64,000 nt of DNA, taken from a virus. Below the pieces are notes generated by a model. That model did no database searches, was not told the origin of the DNA, and worked only from the letters and a program-made list of their open reading frames with translations. Location: positions 1 through 64,000 of IMG/VR virus record IMGVR_UViG_3300043772_003377; one strand, given 5' to 3'. Made by a program: the position numbers and the translations under genes. Below are positions 16,260-25,648 of the stretch, piece after piece (position 1 is the stretch's first letter; the number at the start of each line of letters is the position of its first letter).

Positions 16260-19250
16260 ATGGCAATATTAACAAGTAGAATTCAAGCTTCAGGAGTAAC
16301 ATTAGATGATTTAATTCATATAGTTATAACAAGTGATCAATCACAAAATCCTGCTGGTTCATCATATAAAGCAACTATAGGTCAAGTTTTTGATTCGTTA
16401 TCGTCTTACACATTTACAAATTTATCTGTTAATGGGAATTTAAATGTTTCAGGGAATACAATATTAAATAACGTTATTACAAATACTTTATCGGCAACAA
16501 CTTATTTAGGTTTACCTGGGGATATTTTTATAACAGGCGGTACTTTCGATAAAAATACGGAAACATTAACTTTAGATAGTAGTAGCGGATCTCCAATAAC
16601 AATTACAGGGTTTACCGATACCTATGTTACAGGTTTTACATATGATGATGCAAACACAATAACATTATCACAAAGTAATGGTCAAAGTAGTGGTGTTACA
16701 TTAAATACTTTTACAGGGTTAACTATAAACGGGGGATTAAGTGCAACGAGTATTTCGGCAGACACTTATTATAATTTACCACCATTTACAGGGACAAATT
16801 TTATTAATATCACATATGACGAACTTTACACTAAAGTTACAACAGATTTATTAGAACCAAATAGGTGGTATAGATTAACTGATTATAGGTCGGTGAATTA
16901 TTTGAATGGGTGGAAAACTGCTATTGATAACCCGACTCCAAACTTTCCAAGTTTTATCCCACAAGAATTATACACAGGAAGTACTGAAGTTTTATTGTTA
17001 CAATCAATAACAACAAATAAAATATCACCAATAGGATATTCAGAGACATATCCACAAGATATAATTCAATATTCTGTAACGGGTAACCCATATAGTTTGT
17101 CTTATGGTTCATCATTTGGATGGATAACAAGAAGAATTGATACAGAAAAAAATGTGGATGTCCCATTTGATTTTAGGGGAAGAAAATATAGAAGATTTGA
17201 GGTTGAAATATTTGGTAATATATCATCTTTTAGTGCATCGAGTTCTTATATTGGTACATCAAATACTAAGTATGGTAATATTGGAGGAGTACAATCATCG
17301 GGTACGAGCATTGCCACATTTAATTTCACAATAATTAGTGGTTCTCCCGTAACAACAAGTCCAATATCAGTAGTATATCCTGGAAAATATTTTAAAATTG
17401 GTGATACTATAACAATAGATGGGGGTAATATTGGTGGTAGTTCTGGTTCAGATGATGTTACAATAACGGTAACCGGAATTTATTCTAATATAGGTTATTG
17501 GTGTATTGGTGACCAATTAGGGTCACAAATAAGTACTGGTAATTATCAAGATTATGACGTATTTAATGATTACCCAAATACATATAACATTAAATGGTTT
17601 GATATCGGTGACGTTGAAGCGTTGTCATTAGGTAATCCGTTTGGATTGAGTGATAATGTTGTTTTTAAAGGATTTACTTATAATAATATTATTGGTAGTA
17701 ATTTTTATAACAACACTTTTGGAGATAATAACTATTCAAACACTTTTGGAGATAATAACTATTCAAACACTTTTGGAGATAATAACTATTCAAACACTTT
17801 TGTAGATAATAACCAGTCAAATACTTTTGGTAACAACAATATTAAAAACGTATTTGGGAATTTTAATACTTTAAACATTTTTTGGGAAGATTACTATTCA
17901 AATACTTTTGGTGATAATAACATTAGAAATAGTTTTGGAAGTGATAACACTTCAATCATATTCGGTAATTTTAATTCCGACATTAGTTTTGGAGATAGTA
18001 ACTCTTCAATTGTATTTGGTGACAGTAATAGCAGAAGTAGTTTTGGAGAATTTAATCGTAAAAACACTTTTGGTAATGGTAATAGTTTTAATGATTTTGG
18101 AGATAATAACACATTAAATACTTTTGGGGATAATAACACATTAAATACTTTTGGAGACGGTAATGCCTCACACATTTTTGGGGATAATAACTCTTCAAAC
18201 ATTTTTGATAATGATAGTGTATCAAACATTTTTGGGAATTTTAACATTTTAAACACTTTTGGTGGTAGTAGTGTCAATATCACTTTTGGGAATGGGAACG
18301 AATCAAACACTTTTGGGATTAGTAATACCAATATTATTTTTGGGAATAGTAATAATAAAATCATTTTTGGAAATGATAACACTCGAAACACTTTTGGAGA
18401 CGAGAACTCCAATAACACTTTTGGACGTAGTAATTCCAATAACACTTTTGGAAACGAGAACTCGGACAACACTTTTGGAGACGAGAACTCCAATAACACT
18501 TTTTTGAACGGTAATTATGAAAATACATTTGGGAATAGCAACAATTCAAACACTTTTTTGAACGGTAATTATGAAAATACATTTGGGAATAGCAACAATT
18601 CAAACACTTTTTTGAACGGTAATTATGAAAATACATTTGGGAATAGTAACTCCAATAACACTTTTGGAAACGATAATTATCAAAATACATTTGGTGATGG
18701 TAATTCTTACAACTATTTTGGTGACGGTAATAACATAAATTATTTTAACAACAATAATAATTCAAACATTTTTGGGGACGGCAATTATTCATTTTTTTAT
18801 TATCAAAATGATAACAATTCAAACACTTTTGGGAATAACAATTATTTAATGTCTTTTGGTTCTGGATGTACCTCAAACACTTTTGGGGATTATAATACGG
18901 ATGTTAGTTTTGGATACGACTGTCATTCAAACATAATTGGAAATTATAACAACATAAATTATTTCCTTGATAACAATTCTTCAAATATTTTAGGTAATTA
19001 CAATGAATTAAGCACCTTTGGTTATGATAATGTTTTAAACAATTTTGGTTCATATAATAACGGAAACACATACGGTGATAATATGAAATTAAATAATTTT
19101 AAGGTATCTGTGTCAGGTACAAACTTCACATTAGCGACTCACGTAAAAGGTAACTACAATTGTGAAATATTTTCAAACTTTACTGGTGGAACCAAATTAA
19201 GTTACTACAACGCGTCAAACGTATTAACAATAACAGATATAACATCCTAA
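16260..19250 (+). CDS. Tail fibre with long 9-residue-repeat solenoid
   Basis: A 996-residue fibre-like protein. The N-terminal part (1-170) carries short beta repeats and the module LSATSISADTYYNLP. The middle (about 180-470) resembles the minus-strand fibre at 47512-50454, including WYRLTDYRSVN. From about 480 to 940 there are dozens of copies of a nine-residue repeat of type NTFGDNNYS, which should form an elongated beta-solenoid. The C-terminus ends KLSYYNASNVLTITDI, matching the end of the same minus-strand fibre. Likely a host-recognition fibre; the receptor is unknown. Internal DNA repeats of 27 and 54 bases show that repeat number can change by slippage. Confidence 0.85.
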   Translation: MAILTSRIQASGVTLDDLIHIVITSDQSQNPAGSSYKATIGQVFDSLSSYTFTNLSVNGNLNVSGNTILNNVITNTLSATTYLGLPGDIFITGGTFDKNTETLTLDSSSGSPITITGFTDTYVTGFTYDDANTITLSQSNGQSSGVTLNTFTGLTINGGLSATSISADTYYNLPPFTGTNFINITYDELYTKVTTDLLEPNRWYRLTDYRSVNYLNGWKTAIDNPTPNFPSFIPQELYTGSTEVLLLQSITTNKISPIGYSETYPQDIIQYSVTGNPYSLSYGSSFGWITRRIDTEKNVDVPFDFRGRKYRRFEVEIFGNISSFSASSSYIGTSNTKYGNIGGVQSSGTSIATFNFTIISGSPVTTSPISVVYPGKYFKIGDTITIDGGNIGGSSGSDDVTITVTGIYSNIGYWCIGDQLGSQISTGNYQDYDVFNDYPNTYNIKWFDIGDVEALSLGNPFGLSDNVVFKGFTYNNIIGSNFYNNTFGDNNYSNTFGDNNYSNTFGDNNYSNTFVDNNQSNTFGNNNIKNVFGNFNTLNIFWEDYYSNTFGDNNIRNSFGSDNTSIIFGNFNSDISFGDSNSSIVFGDSNSRSSFGEFNRKNTFGNGNSFNDFGDNNTLNTFGDNNTLNTFGDGNASHIFGDNNSSNIFDNDSVSNIFGNFNILNTFGGSSVNITFGNGNESNTFGISNTNIIFGNSNNKIIFGNDNTRNTFGDENSNNTFGRSNSNNTFGNENSDNTFGDENSNNTFLNGNYENTFGNSNNSNTFLNGNYENTFGNSNNSNTFLNGNYENTFGNSNSNNTFGNDNYQNTFGDGNSYNYFGDGNNINYFNNNNNSNIFGDGNYSFFYYQNDNNSNTFGNNNYLMSFGSGCTSNTFGDYNTDVSFGYDCHSNIIGNYNNINYFLDNNSSNILGNYNELSTFGYDNVLNNFGSYNNGNTYGDNMKLNNFKVSVSGTNFTLATHVKGNYNCEIFSNFTGGTKLSYYNASNVLTITDITS
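16734..16781 (+). repeat. 48-bp direct repeat, copy 1 (fibre cassette)
   Basis: Identical over 48 bases to 19319-19366. It encodes GLSATSISADTYYNLP in both fibre genes. Confidence 0.85.
17712..17819 (+). repeat. 27-bp tandem repeat in fibre gene
   Basis: About four copies with period 27, starting at 17712, 17739, 17766 and 17793. The first three are nearly identical; each encodes NTFGDNNYS. Confidence 0.85.
18495..18656 (+). repeat. 54-bp tandem repeat in fibre gene
   Basis: Three copies with period 54 (starts 18495, 18549, 18603), each encoding two solenoid units, NTFLNGNYENTFGNSNNS. Confidence 0.85.
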
Positions 19251-19255
19251 ACACT

Positions 19256-21943
19256 ATGGATATAAAATACATAATAGACAATAACGATAACTCCTTAACA
19301 AATCAATTTGTTAATGGTGGATTAAGTGCAACGAGTATTTCGGCAGACACTTATTATAATTTACCAACTTTTACAGGTAACACTTCTGGTGATTGTATAA
19401 TAGATTTATATGTTAGTAATGTTAATTCTTGTTCACCATTACACATTCAACCATTAAATACTGGTGATGTTTATATTGGTGAAAATGGGGGGGTTAATGT
19501 AGGTATTGGAACAAGTTCACCATCTAGAGTTTTAGATAGTAGAGGTACTTTTAATCTACAACCAAGTACTAACACTTTTTTAAGATTTGATGGTACAATT
19601 ATGGAGGCTCAAGTTGGTAGTTCTAATAATCAATTGACTTTAAACAGAGATAACTTCGGAATTACCGATTTAAAAGGTAGTGGTGGGGTTATCGTATCCA
19701 ATCCAACATATTCAAATTCATTAAGTATAGGTACTAATACGATTTTAAGGGAAAATGATAAAATAGTATTTTCTAGTAGTGACAATTTTGTTAGGGGATG
19801 GTGGGATATACAAAATAGTAAATTTAGAGTTGGTGGTGGCGGATATTCACCGGTCTACTCCTCAACCACAGAAACATTTGAAGTTGTCGGTACGTCTAAA
19901 GTAACTGGAAATGTCGGTATTGGTATAACGGGTTCAACTGATTCAACATCAAGACTACAAATTAAAGGTTCAGATTCTTCATCATCAAACTATGGATTAA
20001 AAGTCCAAAATAGTGGTGGAACAGATAATTTAGTTGTTAGAAATGATGGTAATATTGGTATTAATACTTCAAATCCAAATTATCAATTAGAAGTTTTACC
20101 TAAAGATTTAACAGGTACAACAAATGTGGTTATTAGGAATACCAGTACATCACCAAATTGGGCACCAGTTGGACTTTCTGTCATCAACGGGTCTAATCAT
20201 GGGGTTGGTATGTCAACATCATCAAATGGTGTGGATACACAATTAAATATTAATTCCGGTATATATTCACAATTAACACATTCAGTTAACGGTACATCTG
20301 TCGCTGAATTAGGTACTGCTGGTGATTATTTGTTATGGAGATTACCCAATACTTTTGATTTTAGAAAAAGGTCAAATAATTATACTTGGTTAAGATTTGA
20401 TTCTTTAAATCAAAATCTTTCTATTTTTAATGAGACGGGTTCTCCTCCATCAATCAATTCCAAATTGGGTGTTAGAGGTTCAGATTCTTCATCATCAAAT
20501 TACGGTTTAAAAGTTCAAGATAGTGGTGGTACTGATAATTTGGTTGTTAGAAATGATGGTTTAATAACTGTTAATGATGTTACAAATGGTAGTGACAGTA
20601 GTAATACTGTAAGATTTTATCAAACCATACCTACAACCGGAACTTATAACTACGGATTTTATTCTTCAGGTGCACCCAATGTCGCGAACTTCGGGGCAGT
20701 TGGTAATACATCCAGAACACATTTTTATTCAAGTGAAAGTCAAAAAACCGCTTATGAAGCGGATATGGCTGCGACGGTTTCTTCACCATTTAGAGTAGGA
20801 TTCAACGCAAGTATTGTTGGCACTAATACCGGAGGTACTAATGTTGCGTTATATTCTGATGTAAGAAATGGTGTTAGTAATTATACCATTTATTCTGTTA
20901 ACGGAGATTCGTTTTTTAATAAAACTTCAATGTTATTGAATGGTAAGACGAATGGAACAGACCCAATTTTATCATTGAACAATCTTACAGGAACAACATT
21001 GTTTTATGTTAGGAATGATGGTAATGTTGGTGTTGGGACAAGTACTCCTAATGCGAAGTTACATATTAATAATATTACAACTGGTAATACCGTATTATTT
21101 GAGGATGATACTAGTCCTGACCCTTCACCATTTGTTATTGATAATGGTGGTAAAGTTGGTGTTGGAACTACAACCCCATCAGAAAAATTAGAAGTTAATA
21201 ATGGTTTTATAAAAACAAATCAAGGAGTTATTGTTGATGGAGGGACTTTTTATGGATTAAGATTTAATGGTAGTGGTAATAGTAGATTTGCAATCGATAA
21301 CTCATATAAATTAAATGCCGCCTTTACAGAAGGATTTAAATTTACTAATGGTGTTTACGACTTTTTTAATTACGACCAAAGCGGTTTTGGAGACACGTTC
21401 CAAATTGGTAATGGTTTAATAAAAGGTAGAACCACAGGTACTACGGATGTTTATTTAGGGATTAATGTTTTAGGTACACCTTCATCAACATTGGAGGTTA
21501 ACGGTAAAACAAAAACAACGACTTTGCAAGTAACATCAGGTTCACCACAAGTAGGTTATGTCTTAACCGCAACCGATACTGACGGTAATATGAGTTGGGA
21601 CTCTCTAGTTGACTCTTTTTATGTTGAACCTTCATCAACCGCCGTAACTTGGAACGTAAGTGGCAATAGTTCAAATTATAAATTAACCTTAACTGCGAAC
21701 ACGACCTTAAATTTAAATAATGTTAGAAATGGTGACTACGGTACAATAATTTTAACACAAGATTCTGGAGGAAACAAAACGGTAACTTTAGGAACTGTTA
21801 ATGGAGCTGCCGCAACACATAAAGTTGTTAACGGTGGTGCTGGTTTAGTTAGTTTAACCACAACGGCAAACGCAATTGATATTCTATCGTTTACTTATGA
21901 TGGGACAAATATGTATTGGAATAAAGGTTTAAATTACACATAA
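19256..21943 (+). CDS. Tail fibre with GIGT-type beta repeats
   Basis: 895 residues. After the shared N-terminal cassette GLSATSISADTYYNLP comes a series of phage-fibre repeats of the form NVGIGTS.P...L (near 80, 220, 270, 580 and 630). There is also a duplicated 28-residue unit beginning GSDSSSSNYGLKV. No C-terminal intramolecular chaperone catalytic motif is evident. The C-terminal 100 residues are beta-rich and contain GTIILTQDSGGNKTVTLG. The gene starts six bases after the first fibre gene and ends three bases before the next, so the fibres are co-expressed. Likely a trimeric adhesin or fibre shaft. Confidence 0.85.
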   Translation: MDIKYIIDNNDNSLTNQFVNGGLSATSISADTYYNLPTFTGNTSGDCIIDLYVSNVNSCSPLHIQPLNTGDVYIGENGGVNVGIGTSSPSRVLDSRGTFNLQPSTNTFLRFDGTIMEAQVGSSNNQLTLNRDNFGITDLKGSGGVIVSNPTYSNSLSIGTNTILRENDKIVFSSSDNFVRGWWDIQNSKFRVGGGGYSPVYSSTTETFEVVGTSKVTGNVGIGITGSTDSTSRLQIKGSDSSSSNYGLKVQNSGGTDNLVVRNDGNIGINTSNPNYQLEVLPKDLTGTTNVVIRNTSTSPNWAPVGLSVINGSNHGVGMSTSSNGVDTQLNINSGIYSQLTHSVNGTSVAELGTAGDYLLWRLPNTFDFRKRSNNYTWLRFDSLNQNLSIFNETGSPPSINSKLGVRGSDSSSSNYGLKVQDSGGTDNLVVRNDGLITVNDVTNGSDSSNTVRFYQTIPTTGTYNYGFYSSGAPNVANFGAVGNTSRTHFYSSESQKTAYEADMAATVSSPFRVGFNASIVGTNTGGTNVALYSDVRNGVSNYTIYSVNGDSFFNKTSMLLNGKTNGTDPILSLNNLTGTTLFYVRNDGNVGVGTSTPNAKLHINNITTGNTVLFEDDTSPDPSPFVIDNGGKVGVGTTTPSEKLEVNNGFIKTNQGVIVDGGTFYGLRFNGSGNSRFAIDNSYKLNAAFTEGFKFTNGVYDFFNYDQSGFGDTFQIGNGLIKGRTTGTTDVYLGINVLGTPSSTLEVNGKTKTTTLQVTSGSPQVGYVLTATDTDGNMSWDSLVDSFYVEPSSTAVTWNVSGNSSNYKLTLTANTTLNLNNVRNGDYGTIILTQDSGGNKTVTLGTVNGAAATHKVVNGGAGLVSLTTTANAIDILSFTYDGTNMYWNKGLNYT
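19319..19366 (+). repeat. 48-bp direct repeat, copy 2 (fibre cassette)
   Basis: Second copy of the sequence at 16734-16781, with no mismatch across 48 bases. Confidence 0.85.
19967..20560 (+). repeat. 84-bp imperfect direct repeats in second fibre gene
   Basis: The two copies are 19967-20050 and 20477-20560. Each encodes a 28-residue unit starting GSDSSSSNYGLKVQ and ending NLVVRNDG. Confidence 0.8.
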
Positions 21944-21945
21944 TA

Positions 21946-22803
21946 ATGTCTAGGTTATTTTTTAGTTCATTAAGTGGTGTTGATTACGGAGGAAGTATTG
22001 ACCCACTAAGTTTAAACCCAACGGTTTATTTTCAGGTATTTGATACAAGTTATTTAACACCCTCGTCCCCATCATCAGGGGATTCAATTACGGAAATTAG
22101 ACAATATACCGCACAAACGTATACCGCGTCAGGAACAAGTGGATGTGTTGCAACATACGACACAATTTCAAGCCAAGATGTTTTATATTTTCCTGGTGTG
22201 AATGGCGGGTGTTGGCCTCCTCCATGTTCGGGGTCTTGTACCACATACTACTCAACCGACCAAAATATTGGGTTTATGTCTGAAAGTGGTTATTCATTTA
22301 CATTATATTTTGTTGGTAAGCCTTTATCTGGACAAACATCACTTGGACATATTATTTGTGATAATTATATGGCGGCACCTAAACCAAATACTGTACAATA
22401 TTTAACTGTTAAAGATTATAAAAATATATATTTTGTAAGTGAACTTGATGGGTTTGGGGGTAACATATTAGAAATTCCAATAGAAGTTAATTCAACATCA
22501 TTAGATTTAAACTCAAAAGATTTGAGAGTTTTCTCAATTAGAGCTCAGGATACGGGAGATTTAATCTCTACCGCAGCATATTCTTATGTGAACGATATTC
22601 AAACAAGTTCGGTAACTCAAACCAATTTATCTACATTTACAACTCCAAATTCAATCGCCAATTTAGGTGGAATTGATGATGGAGATAGTTTAAATACATA
22701 TAGAGGGTATTTTGGTGAAATAATAATATTTAATGAATTACATACTTTAGATACTCACACAAAAGTAATTAATTTCTTGAAAGAAAGATGGAATATAACA
22801 TAA
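21946..22803 (+). CDS. Lectin-like (LamG/concanavalin fold) tail protein
   Basis: 285 residues with the pattern of a concanavalin-A-like jelly roll. Its end, YFGEIIIFNELHTLDTHTKVI followed by NFLKERWNI, matches the common closing motif of LamG-like domains on phage tips and bacterial surface proteins. A Cys/Pro-rich patch, CWPPPCSGSC (about 89-98), may be a disulphide or metal site. It follows two fibre genes with two-base spacing, so it is probably a fibre tip or receptor-binding accessory that recognises sugars. The ligand is unknown. Confidence 0.75.
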   Translation: MSRLFFSSLSGVDYGGSIDPLSLNPTVYFQVFDTSYLTPSSPSSGDSITEIRQYTAQTYTASGTSGCVATYDTISSQDVLYFPGVNGGCWPPPCSGSCTTYYSTDQNIGFMSESGYSFTLYFVGKPLSGQTSLGHIICDNYMAAPKPNTVQYLTVKDYKNIYFVSELDGFGGNILEIPIEVNSTSLDLNSKDLRVFSIRAQDTGDLISTAAYSYVNDIQTSSVTQTNLSTFTTPNSIANLGGIDDGDSLNTYRGYFGEIIIFNELHTLDTHTKVINFLKERWNIT

Positions 22804-22824
22804 TCAAAACTATTTAATTATAGG

Positions 22825-22832
22825 TATTTATA
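22825..22832 (+). promoter_or_regulatory. Late-type motif TATTTATA before portal gene
   Basis: Exact octamer, 14 bases before the portal ATG at 22847. Confidence 0.6.
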
Positions 22833-22846
22833 ATTAAAATTACTAC

Positions 22847-24658
22847 ATGGAGAATAACAATAATCAAAATTTAACGGTTTGGCAAAGATTACAAAGGGCT
22901 ATGGGACCTAATGCTTTGTTAAATCAGGATTACCCTGTATATAAGTTCGACAAAGAACAATTACTTAAAACAACGTCAAAGCAAGAATACGAAAGAGAAA
23001 AGTTAGAAGCTCAACAAACCTTCTTTCTATCAAATCAATGGGCAAAAATTGAGAGTAACTTATACACTCAAGCGGTTTATTACGAACCAACGAGATTAGC
23101 ATCATTTTACGACTATGAAAGTATGGAATATACTCCGGAAATATCGGCAGCTTTAGATATTTACGCTGAGGAATCTACAACCGTTAACCAAAATGGTTAT
23201 ATGTTACAGATATATTCTGAATCAAAAAGAATTAAATCCATATTAGCCGACTTATTTAATAATGTTTTAGATCTTAACACCAACTTACCAATGTGGATTA
23301 GAAACACTTGTAAGTATGGTGATAATTTTGTTTATCTTAAACTAGACCCTGAAAAAGGAATAATTGGTTGTATGCAATTACCAAATATTGAGATTGAACG
23401 TTTAGAAAGAGGAATGCCTGCGAAGTCCGCGAGAATGGAAGAACCCCAAGAAAATAAAGGATTGAGATTTAAATGGAAAACTAAAGATATGGAATTTAAT
23501 TCTTGGGAAATTGCTCATTTTAGATTATTAGGTGATGATAGAAAACTTCCATATGGAACATCAATGCTGGAAAAGGCTAGACGTATCTGGAAACAATTAT
23601 TGTTATCTGAAGATGCTATGTTAATTTATAGAACATCGAGAGCCCCTGAAAGACGTGTATTTAAAGTATTTGTTGGTAATATGGACGACAAAGATGTTGA
23701 GCCGTATGTACAACGTGTTGCGAATAAATTCAAAAGAGACCAAGTTGTAGATAAAAATACGGGTAATGTTGATATGAGGTTCAATCAAATGGCGGTCGAC
23801 CAAGATTATTTTATTCCTGTTAGAGACCCGGCCAGTCCAAACCCTATTGAAACATTACCGGGAGCTCAAAATTTAGGAGAAATTGCCGATATTGAATATA
23901 TTCAAAAGAAATTATTAACCGCATTACGTGTTCCTAAAGCCTTCTTAGGGTTTGAAGAACCTGTTGGTGATGGTAAAAATTTATCTTTAATGGACATTAG
24001 ATTTGCTAGAACAATAAATAGAATTCAAAAGTCTATAATATCCGAATTAAACAAAGTTGCAATTATTCATTTATTTTTACTAGGTTTTGAAGATGAGTTA
24101 TCTAATTTTATGTTAGGACTTACAAATCCATCAAAACAAGCCGATTTATTATCGGTTGAAATTTGGAAAGAAAAAATATTGGCGTATAAGGACGCGGTAA
24201 CCGCGGATCAATCAGGTATTGCACCGGTATCGTTCTCTTGGGCTAAGAAACATATTTTAGGATTTTCGGATGAAGAAATTAAACTTGATTTACAACAACA
24301 AAGAATTGAGAGAGCTGTTGGCGCTGAGTTATTAAATTCCGCAACAATAATAACTCACACAGGTATATTCGATAATGTCGATAAATTATATAAACAAGTT
24401 ACAGGAGCAACATCTTCTACCGCAACACCTCCACCTCCACCTGAAGAAGGAGGAGAAATGGGTGGAGGAGCTCCACCGCCACCACCAGAAGCTGGAGGAG
24501 GACCTGGATTAGCCCCGGAGTCAAAATCTAAAAGTAATTTAAATATTTTATTAGAGAGTGATTCATTAATAGGTGACGATTCTTTTATTGATTTATCAAA
24601 AGCGAGAAATTCTTTAGGAGAAATGGAAGAACAATTAAAAAATATACTTAGAGACTGA
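22847..24658 (+). CDS. Portal protein (gp20-type)
   Basis: The 603-residue dodecameric portal at the unique capsid vertex. Family features are clear: YESMEYTPEISAALDIYAEE (about 86-105), WIRNTCKYGDNFVYLKL (about 147-163), PYGTSMLEKARRIWKQL and DIEYIQKKLLTALRVPKAFLG (about 347-367). The C-terminal region carries two Pro runs separated by Gly/Glu-rich sequence, then a helical end. It is the first gene of the head module, preceded by a late-type motif; the order portal, protease, scaffold, capsid is conserved with T4. Confidence 0.95.
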   Translation: MENNNNQNLTVWQRLQRAMGPNALLNQDYPVYKFDKEQLLKTTSKQEYEREKLEAQQTFFLSNQWAKIESNLYTQAVYYEPTRLASFYDYESMEYTPEISAALDIYAEESTTVNQNGYMLQIYSESKRIKSILADLFNNVLDLNTNLPMWIRNTCKYGDNFVYLKLDPEKGIIGCMQLPNIEIERLERGMPAKSARMEEPQENKGLRFKWKTKDMEFNSWEIAHFRLLGDDRKLPYGTSMLEKARRIWKQLLLSEDAMLIYRTSRAPERRVFKVFVGNMDDKDVEPYVQRVANKFKRDQVVDKNTGNVDMRFNQMAVDQDYFIPVRDPASPNPIETLPGAQNLGEIADIEYIQKKLLTALRVPKAFLGFEEPVGDGKNLSLMDIRFARTINRIQKSIISELNKVAIIHLFLLGFEDELSNFMLGLTNPSKQADLLSVEIWKEKILAYKDAVTADQSGIAPVSFSWAKKHILGFSDEEIKLDLQQQRIERAVGAELLNSATIITHTGIFDNVDKLYKQVTGATSSTATPPPPPEEGGEMGGGAPPPPPEAGGGPGLAPESKSKSNLNILLESDSLIGDDSFIDLSKARNSLGEMEEQLKNILRD

Positions 24659-24666
24659 TATTTATA
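24659..24666 (+). promoter_or_regulatory. Late-type motif TATTTATA
   Basis: GATATTTATAA begins at the portal stop; the octamer ends 15 bases before the ATG at 24682. Confidence 0.6.
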
Positions 24667-24681
24667 ATAAAAAATAATAAA

Positions 24682-25365
24682 ATGAGATTCGGAATTATAA
24701 AATCAAAAATAGAAAAAGTGTTATTAGAGTCATATTCAAAAAACACTTTTAAAGAAGAAATTAAAAAATTTAATTCTTTAGTATTAGAAAATAAAAATAT
24801 AAGTAAACTTTTTTATTTATATGATGATTTAAGTTCAAATAAAGGACTGACTGAAAACGTTGCTAAAGATTATATTAATGAATCTATTAAAATTTATGAA
24901 AACACTTTAAATAAAATAAAAGAAAGTGATTTTATTAAAATTAATGAATGGGTTAATAATGTAAAAACAAATATTAGCATTCTCAATTTAGAATCAAATA
25001 TTAAAAGTAAAAATATTATAGTTGAGGGTCTTACAAAATCCGAAGAAAAACCTAAAGAGGTTTTAAATATACCAATAAAATCAATGATTAATATTGCAAA
25101 TAAAACTTTTGCAAATTATGTTGGGTCTTTAAATGAATCGGAACAAAAAGAATTAAAATCTTTATTACAGGAAAGTGATGACTCATTATCATTAAAATAT
25201 GATTTGATTAAAGAATCTGTAATAGAGAAATTAAATGGAATAAAATCAAGTGAAAATGATGAATCGGTTTCATCAAAAATTGATGAAACTATAGAAAAGG
25301 TTAATTCCGAAAAGTATAATAAAATTAATTACGTTAGACTAAAATCTTTAAAAGAAAATCTTTAA
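24682..25365 (+). CDS. Unknown helical protein in head module
   Basis: 227 residues, nearly all predicted helix, with high Lys, Asn and Glu. The N-terminus ends in KIEKVLLE|SY, a possible gp21-type cleavage site, like many proteins of this phage. In T4 the space between portal and protease genes holds the prohead core proteins gp67 and gp68, and this gene occupies that position, but no sequence similarity can be claimed. Its 3' end overlaps the convergent bS21 gene by four bases. Confidence 0.75.
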   Translation: MRFGIIKSKIEKVLLESYSKNTFKEEIKKFNSLVLENKNISKLFYLYDDLSSNKGLTENVAKDYINESIKIYENTLNKIKESDFIKINEWVNNVKTNISILNLESNIKSKNIIVEGLTKSEEKPKEVLNIPIKSMINIANKTFANYVGSLNESEQKELKSLLQESDDSLSLKYDLIKESVIEKLNGIKSSENDESVSSKIDETIEKVNSEKYNKINYVRLKSLKENL

Positions 25366-25553
25366 TCGTTTGATTTAAATTTTTTCTGAACGTACTGAGC
25401 TTTTTTAATCTGTTCTCTAATATGGACAGATTTTTTTTTGTGTTCTTTTCTGTCTATTAGTTCTGATTGTTGTCTTGTCTTAATTACTTTACTCTTGTAA
25501 ATTTTTAAAGCCTTCTCTAACGGCATATTATTATTTAATTTTACAATTATCAT
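25362..25553 (-). CDS. rpsU: Ribosomal protein bS21
   Basis: A 63-residue basic protein with the bS21 pattern: a beta-strand start IIVKL, then PLEKALKIYKSKV, then a Lys/Arg-rich double helix with SELIDRKEHKKKSVHIREQI and KAQYVQKKF. The KKSVHIREQIKKAQYVQ part follows the Bacteroidota form (KPSV..R...KA.Y.Q). bS21 sits next to the 16S rRNA 3' end on the small subunit; in Flavobacterium it helps to sequester the anti-Shine-Dalgarno tail. A phage copy could be swapped into host ribosomes. It is encoded alone on the minus strand inside a plus-strand head module. No Shine-Dalgarno is seen upstream. Confidence 0.88.
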   Translation of the reverse strand: MIIVKLNNNMPLEKALKIYKSKVIKTRQQSELIDRKEHKKKSVHIREQIKKAQYVQKKFKSND

Positions 25554-25648
25554 ATTGTTATATATATCTTGTTTATCTGAATTTTTTTTGACTATGGTAT
25601 TAAATATACTTATTATTTTTTAAAATAAACTAAAAAAAATGAAAACGA

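Noticed and set aside
17894-18499. Open minus-strand frame of about 200 codons opposite the fibre repeats, with repeated LPKVLLE-like units
   Set aside because: It is the mirror of the 9-residue fibre repeats on the plus strand. No start signal or late motif supports it, and its repeats follow exactly from the DNA repeat.
17712-18656. Repeated DNA units that could be taken for a CRISPR array
   Set aside because: The units are contiguous tandem repeats that keep the reading frame of a fibre gene; no spacers of constant length separate them.
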